Positions 1 through 26,487 are shown, counted from the stretch's first letter. The stretch is 64,000 nucleotides of DNA from Epinephelus fuscoguttatus (GCF_011397635.1 NC_064773.1:30885449-30949448), one strand, 5' to 3'. Program-made: numbers and translations. The notes: generated from the sequence alone by a model not told the origin.

Positions 1-725
1 CAGGCAGCAGGTGCCACTATGAAACAAAATACATACATTTCTTCCTTTGGGATTCTGATTGTGATTGTGATGTGATGTGATTTTCAGATGTGTATGTAGT
101 AGCAGGAAAACATAACATAACATAACTCCACTGCATCTATGTGAATTCATCCAAGTTCCTTTAAATGCCCCAAATCAATCTAAATCTGCAATCATAATCT
201 TTTCCCTTTTTGGGCTGCAGTTAATAAGAACAGATTTTCTAATAACAAAGATTATAGAAAAAAGAAGTGCAAGTTTAAATCAGGGTCCAGAACTTCATAT
301 TATATTTATGAACACATTCATCAATTTGCAGAACAGCAGCTGAGGTATGAATTATGAAAAATGTTTATAAACCTATGAAGGGCATTTAAATTTTTTAAGA
401 TTTCTTATTTCAGCATCTTTCAAAGTTTTCTTACAGCATATATTTTTGTTTGTAGAAAAATAAAACAATTATGTTTTGTGTTGCTTTCAGTCCATTTATC
501 TTAATGTCCCCAGGTCCGATATGTACCATGATGGGGTTCAATATCTTATAACATACAACCACCGGGTAACTCCAACGTCTGGCATTTTAAATCCCATTAA
601 TAGTGGCTTCTTTAACTGGGGCAGCAGATAAAACCTTTGTGATTATAGTACAACAGCAGCAGCAAATATTTCTTGATAATGAACATTAATTCTAACTGCA
701 GCCGACTGCACTCCAAACTATGGTG
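1..725. other. AT-rich sequence with no recognised gene
   Basis: No reading frame with coding character, RNA gene or clear repeat was recognised here. It lies 3' of the unassigned minus-strand frame at 726-1442 and could hold its 3' UTR, but I see no AATAAA signal on the minus strand. Confidence 0.4.
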
Positions 726-1442
726 TCACCGATGGACCAGCTTCCTCCTGCCACTGACTCGTGTCCACAGGCTGCGAGCTGTCTGGGCGATGGTAACCCT
801 GCGGGGCAGGCGGAGGCTCCTAAGAGGCTCCCTGATACATGCCAGTACTCCTGATTCTGAGGGCTGCCCCAGGTATTCATGGGAAATGTAGTTTATTCTC
901 CTCAGCTGTTTGCTGTAGTAGTTCCTCAGGTCACAGAGCTCCTCGGCTGCAGTCTCAGAGATGATGGAGGAGTGTGATGGAGAGCCAGGCACAGTGTTGG
1001 TGGCTGTGTCACCACCTGGGGATGGGGAGGAAACTGCTGCTGCCGCTGCATCAGCACGGGGTTTCCTCCTCACTCTCTGAGGGGTGGTGGATTTACGTTT
1101 AGAACAAAGTTTAGCTGGATGCGATGGTGTTTTCTGACCATCACTGTTTTCTATAATGTTTATTTCAACATCAACCTCAATTTCATGTTGAGGCATGCGG
1201 GCCCTCCTTTTATCCTGCTCTTCCTCTCCATGTCTGTCTGTCGGCAGTTTTTCTGCTTGCTCTGTCTGTTTGTCTGTCTGGCTGACTGGCTTCAGGTCTT
1301 GTTTCCTGGACAGGTTCCTCTGTTCTTTAATCAGTTTCTGTTTGGGATGTGGGGGACAGCTGTTGTCCATGCCAGTGGGGTCAAAGGTCACATCAATCCC
1401 CTCCTCACTGGCCGATGCGTGCTGTAAACATGTGACAACCAA
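726..1442 (-). CDS. Unassigned 238-codon open frame, possibly a 3'-terminal exon
   Basis: An uninterrupted minus-strand frame ends with TGA at 728-726. It encodes a hydrophilic, charged, probably disordered protein: a Lys/Glu/Gln-rich first half, a basic patch with KRKS and RVRRKPR, an Ala run, Ser/Pro-rich sequence, then a more ordered segment containing LCDLRNYYSKQLRR and INYISHEYL. I do not recognise the family. A good splice acceptor (TTTACAG, near 1421) falls inside the frame just after the ATG. The coding part may therefore begin at HASASEEG as an internal or terminal exon rather than at Met 1. No convincing upstream exon is visible between 1443 and 3084. The acceptor phase (0) equals that of the last recql introns, so an alternative recql 3' exon is conceivable. 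A chance frame is also possible. Confidence 0.3.
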   Translation of the reverse strand: MVVTCLQHASASEEGIDVTFDPTGMDNSCPPHPKQKLIKEQRNLSRKQDLKPVSQTDKQTEQAEKLPTDRHGEEEQDKRRARMPQHEIEVDVEINIIENSDGQKTPSHPAKLCSKRKSTTPQRVRRKPRADAAAAAVSSPSPGGDTATNTVPGSPSHSSIISETAAEELCDLRNYYSKQLRRINYISHEYLGQPSESGVLACIREPLRSLRLPRRVTIAQTARSLWTRVSGRRKLVHR

Positions 1443-3084
1443 GTGTCAGTGAACGACAGTAGGAAAGTGACACCAGTTTTAGCAGTCACCATCATATTCA
1501 TTACTTATTGTTGTTTGAGTAATATGCAATTCAGGTATGTGCCATAACAGATAGGCAAAGGGAGTCTATATTGAAGTTTAGCTGACCTCTCTGTGTAGTC
1601 AGTGAGAATAAACTGATTATGTTAGCAGGGCCAGTGTGATGAAATGTTAGTGACAGTTAGTGGCAACATGCTTCTGCTTACGAGCAATAGGCTTGGGCGA
1701 TACTTTAATTTTTACAGCTATCAGTATTGTCAGTCAGTCGGGATCATTTATGCCCCAAAATATCGAGGAGACTTAATACCTCTAGTATCACTGGGCTGTC
1801 TTCTTTGTTATGATTCAATCAACAGTTCACACATTAAAATAAATGACATATTTCAATTTGTCACTATCAGTCAGTGTCTAACCTCAAAGCTGTGCACTGT
1901 CCATCTGACACACTGCATATCCTGTTCCTGTGCCAGGCTATTTTCTTCCAGGGTTCCCACACATTTTACCAATGAATTTTTTAAAAAACTTTTCCGTAAT
2001 ATTTTACCCCATTTCCATGACGTTATTTAAGTAAGTTTAGATAGTGTAGGCCTACACTGCGATACAGTAATATTGACACACTTACAGAGTATTTGCAGCT
2101 CAGCAAACTGCTCACACTTCCTAACTTTACCCTCTCGTTAGATATTCCTACCACCAATTAGCTGCATATGCTAACAGTCAGACCGGCACATATGGGGGTC
2201 TTCAGAAAACGTAAGGGCCACGCCCTTTTTTGGGGGCTAGAAAACTGATCCTATAGATGTCAATGCAATTTGGTGTGTTTGGATAATGATTTTGCTAATG
2301 CTAATGTTAGCATTAATAAAACAAATTAAGGTGTTAGTTCTTCACTGTAAAGTAGGCCTAGTTTTTTGAAAAAGTGACAGTGTAGACACAGTCACAGAAT
2401 AACCTGTGCTTCAGCAGCATAGCTTTTTTTCATCTAGCCTTCATTTAAATGTTAACTATGTGTATACAGTTGTAATGTGCAGTGAATAAGTGAATATTCA
2501 TATCATAAGACTGTGATTTTTTTTAAATGGGCAGCATCTTTAAAATTTGGCTAGCATGCTATGAACTAATGAAAAATTGTGGAGGAGTTTTAAAGATAAA
2601 GATGTTTGGATCTATCAGTTTCCTGTATCCACAGGGCAACACAGCTCCATTTTAAGCAGCCACATACAGCTGCACAACATTTTATCGAGTTAGCTGGCTA
2701 GTGAGCTACACCACCCTACATCCATTTGCAGAGTGGCTAAACAAGGGGCACATTAGTTAATCTCATATTTTGTTGCAAATAGTGTCACCAGGAAGATCAA
2801 GGCAATCAAACTGAGACAATAATGTCCTTTTATCGCCCAAGCCTGCTGGTTAGAAACAAATAGATGACATCATGCTGATTATTTTAAAACCATTAAGAGC
2901 ATTATAAATAACTTAAAAAGAGATTTTCTGTGTTGACTAATACTCCTGCACTTAGACTGCCTGATCCACATGTGAAGCATGAAGTAAAGGTCTGGACAGT
3001 GCCATGCCAACAGAAGCAGTAGTGAACAGAAGAAAGAATGATGGACTGTACTTTGTCAGCTTGTCTTCTGGACAGGGTGGGGGG
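1443..3084. other. Spacer between recql stop codon and the unassigned frame
   Basis: About 1.6 kb of mostly AT-rich sequence. It should contain the recql 3' UTR (minus strand), but I find no canonical AATAAA on that strand. The plus-strand frame at 1644-2030 lacks coding character. No repeat was confidently identified. Confidence 0.35.
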
Positions 3085-16601
<13,517 letters not shown>

Positions 16602-18068
16602 GTTTGTCAGACTGATCTGCTCAGAGAAGAGCCAACCTTCAGACTGTAAGAGATGTAAATTTGATTTCCTGTGAAACAGAAAGACATGAAAGTCAGTTTT
16701 GCCGTACTGTGAATCTGACTGGGCCCCATTTTTTTCAAATGAGGAACAAACTTAGGTTACTCCTGCATCTACTACAGTTATCTGACTGCATACTAGTTAA
16801 TGGTGCTGTATAATTTAGTTCTTGATTGTTTATGTGAGTGAATACCCGACTTATTCTTTTAGTTCAGTGTTTTAAGTGTAATAATTTTTTATATAAAAAC
16901 GTGTCAGTATTAATACATTTTAGTTAGCTAAATTATTAAAGGTACTATCAAGTGGAGCATTCATAATCTAATTTCCAACCACTGCCAGTTCACCTCTAAT
17001 GGAGCAGTGTAACCAGGACAAACTAAGTAACTATTTCAGGCTACAGCTATATAACGTTACCCATCATTAACTAACGTAACTGTAGTGACTAAGTACATAA
17101 ATTTCACATAGCGTTAGCCAACCCAAACTACTTATTGTATCTTAACATAAGCTAACTTAGCTAACACTCCACAGCGCCGCACCTGTCTCATCACACAGGG
17201 AGCAGCACAGTTAAGTTAGCTGTTAGCTTCTTGATGGATACTCTCACCATACAAACATATTGGAGCATCATGTTTAACCGGCTTCTCACTCTCGTGCCAC
17301 TGCTACATAAGCTTCCCTACTTGAAACACTTCCTCTCTGCTGTCGGTAAAATGGGTTAACACGTCTGGGACAAAATATCAAATACAAGTGACGAACCATT
17401 CACAAACTCTGTCCAGGCCCCTTTCTTGTTGGTGAATCCACTTCACGGTTGCTATAGTAGTGTGGCACCATACAGACACAGACCGCGCCGGGTGCAATGA
17501 AGTACTTGAAGTCCTGAATTTTCACCCGGAGTTATGCCTGCTAGGCAACTTCCGCCTCCTGCTGCAGGATTGACAAACATTATTATCAAATATGGCTCGT
17601 TTTATAAATGTATAAATGAAGCTTATATAGTCTACGTTTAAAACATAACCTAGAAGGAGCACAATATTGTACTTTTTAAGTTCCATACCAGCGCTGCCTG
17701 ACAGAATACACACAGGGCAACTATATCTCTTGTATTCAAGCGGACGTTGTACCGAAATGGAAATGATTTTCAGAGTTAAAATGTTTCTCATTTTGAGTTG
17801 GCATTCTTGTCATATGCAGTCCAGTAGTAGTGTGTTATACCAGCAGAGAAGCAGTAATGCAGTTGCTGAGAGAATATATATAAATTATAACATTTATTGC
17901 GGATGTCTCGTCATCAATGACGTATCCCGCGGTGAACACAAAGCATCCTGGGAACTCGTGTAACATACGAAGAGCAGAGGCGCCAAATATGAATCCAGTG
18001 AGAAGAAGAAGATAGTTAGGGAATTTTAGCAAATTGCATAGACCATCTGTGACAAAATTGCTTACCAC
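16602..18068. promoter_or_regulatory. Probable recql 5' UTR and promoter region
   Basis: Upstream of the recql ATG (16601) there are splice-acceptor-like sites on the minus strand (CACAG near 16669 and TTACAG near 16644), suggesting a non-coding first exon further upstream. A GCATCCTGGGAACTCGTGT word at 17943-17961 resembles the ZNF143/SBS promoter motif. No other gene frame is convincing. Motif calls are by eye. Confidence 0.35.
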
Positions 18069-18399
18069 TTGCTTCTTGCTTCTTCACTAATATGTTCATC
18101 TAGGTGTCTACTAACATCTATCAATTTATGCAAACCCAAATCCTTGTGGAAAATTCTGGGGAGCCAATCTAAATCAGGGTGCTCAGAGGACCTAGGCAAA
18201 AAATGGGAAAATAAACTTTTGCCAGTAATAGCTTGTGAGATGTCTATCTAGGGTTTTTGGGGGTGCTGAATTGATTCCAGCCATTATTTATCAGAAAAAA
18301 ATCACTCCCTGATCACATAAAATGTATTCTATTGACATAATTAACTGAACTCAGTGGAAACATTGTTTTATCAGTTTTCTAGTCAATCTTATTTATCAA

Positions 18400-18700
18400 A
18401 CTCCACAGCATCTCCCTCACTCATCTTGTCATTTGGCTGGTTAATGTTCTGGCAAAAGTTGCCATGACAGTTGCCACAAGCTGAGATACACCTGACTCCT
18501 TGCTTTTTACAGCAGCACCTGAGTGTGCTACAGTCGCCTGCACAGTTGCAGCTGACAGGAGGTAGTCTGGTGCAGTGGGGTCTGTTGAAGGAACCGGTGC
18601 ATATCCTTGCTCAGTGAGTTGCCATCCATAGTTCAGGGCATCTGACGATAGACTCTGCAGCATGAGCCAGTCCCTAGTCTGGAGGTAAGCCCAGAGAGAG
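18400..18700 (-). pseudogene. Frameshifted fragment of a transposon-type cysteine-rich ORF
   Basis: The frame 18663-18421 reads GWQLTEQGYAPVP...TAPDYLLS and then loses sense. A shift of one frame at that point continues CNCAGDCSTLRCCCKKQG...CGNCHGNFCQNI, a dense Cys pattern. The combination of a GW..PV...PAPDYLL lead and a CxC...C...CxCKK...C...C..C tail is what I associate with transposon-derived ORFs common in fish genomes. The exact family is not certain. It lies between recql and golt1b and appears to be a decayed remnant. Confidence 0.45.
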
Positions 18701-18976
18701 TGTTGTCCTGCAGCTCCTGTTGTCGGGGGGAGTTTCTCAGTTGTGATGCTCCCAGCAGCAGCTCACTTGCTAAAGATGTCAAATCGCGAGTCTTTCAAGT
18801 ATTTAGGTGGTTTGCCATGTTGAACAAGGTGTGAATGCGAGTGTGAATGGTTGTCACTATGTGTCAGCCCTGTGATGGTCTGCTGTCCTGTCCAGGGTGT
18901 ACCCTGCCTCTTGTTCAGTGTCAGGTGGGATAGGCAACACATCCACAACCCCCAAGAGGATAAGCAGCTACAGAAA

Positions 18977-19001
18977 ATGAATGAATGAATGAATGAATGA
19001 T
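18977..19001. repeat. (GAAT)n simple repeat
   Basis: A short tetranucleotide run in the recql-golt1b intergenic region. Confidence 0.8.
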
Positions 19002-20021
19002 AGCCTATCTATATATATATAAAAAAAAACAATACAGACAAAGAATTGTATAAGTCCCCAAAAGAGTCCCTAAAAAGTATCAGGAAAAGTCATCTCTGGT
19101 GCAATATCCAAAAAGAATCTGCTCAAAATTCATACAAATTGCTTGTTTTACACAAACTTCCTGCAGTTACTACATTCACTATTTTGATTGATTGTATAAT
19201 TTGTCCTTTGCTCTGTAATGTTATTGATATGCATTAAATAAAATATGAAATATGCATAGAATATGTCACTTATGTAGGGGTCATCAGTTGACTAATTGAT
19301 AGAAAAGGGGTTCCTTAAGGAAATAGGTTGGAGACCGCTGATCTGAATGTATATATTTATTCTGTAAAATATATACTGTACATACTTATTATGTTTATTC
19401 TTATTCTTATCTTTATTCTATTGATGTATATGTTGTAGTCAACATTATAGCATAATAAATATTCTATATTTCTGTGACATCATTTTATACAGTGTAATGT
19501 AGCACAATGCAGATATTTGTACATGTTTTATACATTAACAAACATATATGTTTTATTCTCAATTTTATATGTACTAGTGTTAAACATTGTAGCATAATGC
19601 ACATTTGTATATGTATTTATATCTTATTGTACTTTATTGCTTTATATCTACATAGTTCTATTTCATAGTCTTTTCCTACTTATAATTATCTATTCTTTAC
19701 ATTGGGGCGACTGCAATAAATCATAATTTCCCCTCCAGACTCAATAAAGTATTTCTGATTCTATCTCAGTTCATTGTCTGTGGAGCAGTTCCACACTTGA
19801 AGACAACATAAATCTGAGTTTTAGCATTCTTGTTTATGGATTTGGGATATAGTTGTTTATATTTGTTTTTTGGATGGTCTCAGACCATAGGAACAACATT
19901 TATGAATTTAGAAAATGTGTGTAGTTCTCCTTTAATGCCATGTGAATTTGAAGTTTAGCAGCGCTTGCTCCAGCTCAGCTCTTTCCACGAATACTGATTG
20001 GATGTTTCTTGCTGACGAAAT
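19002..20021. other. AT-rich intergenic sequence upstream of golt1b
   Basis: Many TATATAT/TTTAT words but no coding frame, RNA gene or clear transposon structure were recognised. It precedes the golt1b promoter motifs. Confidence 0.4.
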
Positions 20022-20445
20022 GCATCTAGGGAGTCGTAGTTAACATCAACCTCAAAGTTTTTATGTACACCATGATGTACACACACTTCTGGTTTCTTTT
20101 CTCAGAGAACTATGCGTTCTCAATCATTTCTCCTGTTGAGTTTCGTACTCATCCAAATAGTACAGTTGGAACTTTCAACTGTGAGTCACACAGGTCACAT
20201 ACCATTGTCCAAATTAGCTCATGATTCACTTCGCAACTCTGTGAAGAACGAAGGTGAAGTTGCCACGTTGAATGCGACACGGCGTTGTTCCGGAAGATGA
20301 CATCGCGAGAAGGTGTGTTTCCGGAAGACGTGGCTGTTGCTGCAGTGGCAGCTGTCATCCAAATTGTTCCAGGAGGAGTACTTGAATGCCACAATAATAT
20401 TTTTTCTGTTTCTGTTTAATCTTCACCCGTTTATTCGGCGTCAAG
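20022..20445 (+). promoter_or_regulatory. golt1b promoter and 5' UTR with ETS, TCGCGAGA and SBS-like motifs
   Basis: There are two CCGGAAG ETS-type sites (20290-20296 and 20321-20327) and a TCGCGAGA word (20303-20310). A GCATCTAGGGAGTCGTAGT sequence (20022-20040) close to the ZNF143/SBS consensus lies upstream. All lie within 430 bp of the golt1b ATG and there is no TATA box. This composition is typical of a housekeeping promoter. The site calls are by eye. Confidence 0.5.
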
Positions 20446-23400
20446 ATGATTTCGTTAACGGACTCCCAAAGTAAGACTCCTTGTGTTTGAGCATCTCTGT
20501 GAGCTGCTGCTCTCTGTGTGACACCGGCATTATCTCAGCTGCACCACTTGGTTAACTAGCAGTTAGCATTCGTAGCTCGGAAAGTTAGCTTCGTTTTTTT
20601 TCTCATGGTGTGTCATAACGATAACCTGTGGCCCAGAAAGCTAATAGCTACCTCCTGCTACTATTTGTGCTGCTCCTGGCAAGCCTTTTACTTGTAGATA
20701 ACATACGGCCATGTTTTAATTCCGCATTTGAAAAGCTGTAACTAGCTTCAAATACAGAGGGAACAACGGAGGTCTAAAGGAAGCTTCAGTGAAATTACTG
20801 TTCAGTTTGAATGTGGTTCAACTTGAAATATTGACCTTTATTTGTTTACCTAACTGTTTTTCCATGTATGAACGGAGTACTTTGAGGTATTGTCAGGTTA
20901 AATACTGAAACCATTCAGTTAAGTTGATCATTGACAAGTATGACATACAGGACAAAGTGTGCTGCATTCACCAGATATTTATCTAGATGACAAACTGATT
21001 GTGGCCTTGGCTGTGAAACAGCTGGGGACCTGTTAAACCTTACATCATCGCCTATCTCTCTCTATAGCAGCTCTCTGTAACAATAAGTTTAGTTTGAACT
21101 GGCCACCCATAACAATACAAATCACACTTTCTAGGTGATTTCCACTTGTTCCTAAGAGTTGAACAGTCAGTGACATGCAAAGCAAGCCTCTACACTTCAG
21201 TGGCTATCTCAGATGGAGTAATTAAATTTTACTGTGGTATGTGTGTGTCCTGCAGAGATTGGAATGGGATTAACAGGCTTCGGCGTGTTTTTCCTCTTCT
21301 TTGGGATGATCCTCTTCTTCGACAAAGCACTCCTGGCTATTGGGAATGTGAGTATTTCTGCTTCATTGAACTGTTATTATAAGTAATGTTGAGAAACATA
21401 CAGATGCAGCTATCTTTCCTCCATAAGAGCTTGTGCTGACCCTGGAAAGCACTCTGTCCTCAAGTTATATATTATTAACATGAAGGTCCATCCTCTGCTT
21501 TTCACAAAAGAGGAGCAGTTTATCAGGTCTCACCTGGTTGATAGTGCTGATTAAGTCAGTTCAAGACAGATTCAGCGCACTTGTAGAAACAGGTTTGCAA
21601 ACACTGTGTTTGTTGTACAGTAAAACCACCTGCATGAGTCCTTGATAGTATCAAAACTTGCTGACTGACATGTTCTTGAAATTTTGCTGCACAGCTTTCT
21701 CAACAACTCCTAGCTTTGCTGTTCTTCTGTTGTCTCTCACTGTTGGGATTGGGGGACTCACAAGTGACAGATTAAAAACTGAAGCAGCAGATATCATGAG
21801 CTCTTACCTTGGTTAGACCTTCAAAATCACTGGCTCACACATTTCCTACAATGCAATTCCATATCATCTCTTTGTTAGCTCCTCCCTGCCATGTAAACTT
21901 GGATGTCTTTAAACTCCACACCCCCTATTTCATAATTAATACTTTCTGTTTAATGCTGGGTACACCCTACATGAAAATCAGGCTAGTTTTGGCCCCATTC
22001 CACCCTCCCGACAGTAGCCAGCAAAGCCTTGTTTTTTTGATGGCTGCATCGATTTCAAATTGTAAACACATTCAATATGTTTGCTGTTCAGTGTCCCTGT
22101 TGTGAGAGTGGAACCCCAAAGACAACCAGCAGTCCTGCAGGTGTCAGAGAGTTTTAATGCAATGTCAAATGGGATTCAACTCAGAATTTACTCACCTCCA
22201 ACTTGGAGCTGTAACTTGTACAATCCATGTTCATGCTGTCTCCATTACTTTATTCAGATTTTTTTCTTTTGTCTTCCTGAATTTTTTTGTAAAAAGTAGT
22301 GCACATACTAACAGTTAGTTCTTCCTGCCTGACTTCTGCCATCTTGTTTGTTCTGAAGTCACATTTAATTGTGAGAAATTTTCAAGATTTCCAGTTTTGA
22401 GTCTCCGGACTTTGGTTGTTAGTGAGTGTAATCTGTTAGTGTGTGGTGTGCTGTTTTGGCCAAATCATGGCTGTCGCACACACTATAGGAGCAGAATAGT
22501 CAAATTTATCATTACATTTCCAACATCTGTTAAGATTTGAAAAATCTTTTTATGTGGGCCAGTCTGAAGTCCCCAAGCCAAAACTGAAATAACCCCAATG
22601 CCGTCACTATGACATCATCTGGGTTATTTTCTCAGATGTGACAAAGCTCCTCCAGAGCAGCACAAGACAGTTTTCACAGGTTCTCACCCTATCTTGATAT
22701 CAGTTGAGTGCCCCCTCACAGTAGTTATATATATATATATCTTATTTAAGAATAGGTGGTGTAATCCTGCTAAATGTGATCTGCAAAATGTCAGTTGCCA
22801 AATACTGGCTATAAAAAGATCAAATTTATTTTGACAACTGGGTCAGATCAAGAGGAGTCTCAGAAATGTGTCTCTAATATTGTTTCTTTGCTAGAATTGT
22901 TTCTGACATCGATGTGTCCTCATACCACATTTGTATAATATCCTATGGATTAGCACCCCACGTACTTCATGTAAAATTACAGAATTAAGGTAAACATTAA
23001 TAACATTAAATTAAATTTTATCCCTAGTTCTACTATACCAGCACTAACCAATGCTTTATTGCAGTCTGATTGGATGCTGCATGCAAGGTGCAGCAGAGAA
23101 AGGGGCTAAAATTGAAATAGACTCCTCAATCAGGATAAAGGAAAAGGTGGAGTTGTTCCTGCACTTTCAAAGGACAAATATTGGACCAAATTTGACACCC
23201 CCCTCTTACACTGTAGATCCTGTTTGTTGCTGGACTTGCTTTCGTCATTGGCCTGGAGAGGACCTTCCGTTTCTTCTTCCAGAAGCACAAGATGAAAGCC
23301 ACCAGTTTCTTCCTGGGAGGTGTGTTTGTGGTGCTGATTGGCTGGCCCATCATCGGAGTTGTGCTGGAGGTCTACGGCTTTTTCCTCTTGTTTAGGTAAG

Positions 23401-26237
23401 GGTAAAGAAACTCTAAATAATAATAAACTACTGTACTTTCTGGACATCATTCTTATTTTACAAGATCCAAATCATTTATACATGTTTAGATGTTATTATT
23501 TTTTCATAAATTGTCATCCTCTGTTTAGTGCAGTTCTCTTTATTTGGACTCTGACTTCACTGTCTTTGTCTTTTCTCCTCCCTTTCTCTTTCACTCTCAT
23601 CCTATCCAGGGGTTTCTTCCCAGTTGTAGTGGGCTTTATCAGAAGAATACCTGTCCTTGGCTCCATCCTAAACCTGCCCTTCATCAGTGCAGTATGTATT
23701 ACCCAGCACTGCAGCGATCCTGCAGCTCTGCTTCGTCCACACGCAGCATGGCTTTTTCTTGTTTATTAATCACTCTGTTCAAACACCGCAGCTACAACAG
23801 ATTAACCAAACTGCCCCGATCCAGTGACAGCTCAGCTCCTGCACATTACAGCTGGCTGAAACTGTCAGTTTGTCTGGGTTAGTAAACCACTGGGAAACTC
23901 CCTGCAAATCTAGTCAGAGATTAATTCAGTGATCACAAGATCTGAGTATACATGGCAAGAATGTTGTGGTATATCAACATCAAAAAGGTAGTTTCAGAAA
24001 TGAAGTGATATGAGGGTCATCTGGCCTTTAACCCCAGTCTCATGAGGTCTCCAATTGGGACTGGTACCCATTTACATCTAGAGCTATGAGTTAGCAGACA
24101 CATAGTTAGTGTTGTGGCTAGTGGACATGCTCCTTCCATGCTGTTGTGTGCGAAGCTTTGTTTTGAGGTGAATGTCTCTCTGTCTTTGTTTTTTATTAAA
24201 GCCTTCGTAAGGCTCTGAGGACAATCAGCAGTCGTGGTCAGTCACTGCCGATTTTCCCTTGCATGCTAACATATTTAATACGCTTTACAGTATCTAGTAA
24301 ACAATTACCTCATGATTAAAGGGGAAATATATACTTTGGTTAGAGATCTGCTAATCCTTTTTTTTTTTTTTTTAAGAATAAACCTTAATGTTCATTTGAC
24401 TTTAAAGGCACACACCGTAGGTAGAGCAAGATTCAAAGGCAACTACAAAGTCCAGGTTATTTATTTAATGGTACTTTCAACATTTTCTGCAGCCTTTGAA
24501 CTATTATTGAGACTTTTATTGAGAATATGTGCATGGGAAGTAAATGTTGCACAGAAAAATGTATCTCTTCAGCCTCTCAAAATGGGTCCTGCAGGAAGGG
24601 TGATGGCATAGTGACTGTTAGCAGGGGAAGTTTGTGATCTGCTATAGCTGGCAAGCAAACTGGTAACATAGATAAACATAGACGCCTCATTGGCTGCTGG
24701 ATCATACGTCAACTTTTCCGACACATTGGACAAGACAAGATAAATGCCTGCGTCTGCTAAGTAGACAGTGCTAGCTAGCGCTGGCTGAATAGTTATGTAT
24801 TTCCGCATTAAGTTATATTATATAGGGATGTCTCCAAAAGTATTAACCAAGGAAAATAAGCCAAATCCATGCTTGACAAACTTGAGTTTTTATAGCCTCT
24901 TATAACAATGAATTATTTTCCACCCCGTAAGTAATTGAGTTCATGTAAGCCTATCACACAGAGTTAAAAGTTATTTTTTCACCTCTCTGTATGAATTACA
25001 GATGTATTCTTACATATTTTTCTTTAATACATGGGTCTGCCACCCAACAAAAGACTTATTTCCACCAACTCTGTATCCTTTCTAACACTTTTCAGAATAA
25101 AAACCATCAGTTTTTAGTAAAATTGCTGAGTCAGGCCTTGTGGGTTTTAGTGTTTGATAAATTCACAAAGTTAAACTCACATATAAAGCTGCGTGCATCG
25201 TTATTTCACCTCTGTCAGCAAATCCATTAAACACCGTTTTCCCTCGAAAAGAATTAGCTTTACTCCAGTTTTCTATTCTAAATACTCAGGGTGGGAATGA
25301 GCAGAGGCCCCATGATAGGATGTTTTCACGATACTTTTAAATGCTGATTTTAAATGCTTTGTGATGTGCTGAGTATTGTAATTACATACATTGCAATTAC
25401 TACCTTTTTTCAACTGCAAATTATGTCCCTAAAGCAAAACTTTGTCAACATCTGTTTTATTAAATAAGATAAAGTTTTCAGTCTGTTCATATTTCAGTCA
25501 TTTTTTTGCAGTAAAGTGGACTGAAGCTATTGATTTTATTATTCTGGTAGGTGCTCTTCTGCAGTGGTACAATGGCACCAGGCTGGAGACTTAGCGCCAC
25601 CTGTTGCTTATCTTGATGAACCAACTCCTAATTTTCACATAACAGTAGTGGATGGAAAAGTACATAAATTTTCATTTTCTTTCACCAGTTTATTGAACAT
25701 TGTGATACATATGGATGGAACCCCAACTAAAGTCATTAGGCTTATATGTGAAGTTTAGTTTGTTGTTTTATGAGATATTATCAAAATGAATGAATCAAAT
25801 TCTTGTGTTCTTTAAATTATAACCTGTTGAATGATTCTTCACAATTAAAACAGAACTCAACCTATGCACAAATTTGCACATTTTCAATGAAAATTTTCAT
25901 TTCATTTCCAAATTGTAATAAGAATACAACCAAAAGTGACAGAGTAATTCTGTTTGTCCTGTTCACCTGTGGTGTGTCCCCTTAAGTCATGCATGCTTGC
26001 CATTATAATATGCTTCAGGATAGCAGGCAGACAATGCAGTCAGTCATCGGATTAATCCACACTAACACTTTGCATCTCATCAAAAGCTCACAAGTGTGTG
26101 TGTGTTTGTGTGTGTGTCAGTCAGATCATGCTTTATACATGGGAGAGCTGAAAATCAATCAACTGCCTCTTAACGTGATTTTTTTTCTTTTCTTTCAGTA
26201 TGTGGATCAAGCGAGCGAGAGCAACACCATGGTATAA
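20446..26237 (+). CDS. golt1b: Vesicle transport protein GOT1B, 5 exons
   Basis: A small tetraspanning membrane protein of the Got1/Sft2-like family acting in ER-Golgi vesicle traffic. Coding exons are 20446-20470, 21256-21347, 23217-23395, 23610-23691 and 26199-26237. They sum to 417 nt, giving 138 aa, the same length as human GOLT1B. The protein starts [20 protein letters not shown], then [39 protein letters not shown], and ends SESNTMV. Hydrophobic segments lie at about residues 10-30, 37-52, 67-90 and 95-115, separated by short polar loops. All introns are GT-AG. A poly(A) signal AATAAA is at 26482-26487. The gene diverges from recql, as in human, but with a wider gap. Confidence 0.98.
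21348..23216. other. golt1b intron 2
   Basis: No coding exon seen. It contains a GGGTACACCCTACATG-type repeat start near 21958 that resembles dispersed DNA-transposon ends, and a short (TA)n at about 22727-22741. No autonomous element was recognised. Confidence 0.35.
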
Positions 26238-26481
26238 CAGTGACTCTTTGTACCCAGAGAAGGCTGTTTGAGTACAGCAGGTTTTATAGAGCTACACAAT
26301 CTCCCATTGGGCTGATTTAAAGCCGCTAAGGTTATACGTTCAGATTCCTCCCCTCCTCCAGCAGGCAAAGACTGCTTTATGTCTGTCTACAGTTTCACTG
26401 GTCAGTGCTACCAATCAATGGTTCATCGGAGCGTCGCACCACCAGTCTCTTACTAAAGGGTGGAGTCACTAAGGTCACTAC

Positions 26482-26487
26482 AATAAA
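26482..26487 (+). terminator. golt1b polyadenylation signal
   Basis: AATAAA about 245 nt downstream of the golt1b TAA. Cleavage would follow around 26500. Confidence 0.5.

Noticed and set aside
1644-2030. A 128-codon plus-strand frame
   Set aside because: AT-rich, no recognisable domain, no splice or promoter context, and opposite to the neighbouring genes. Treated as chance.
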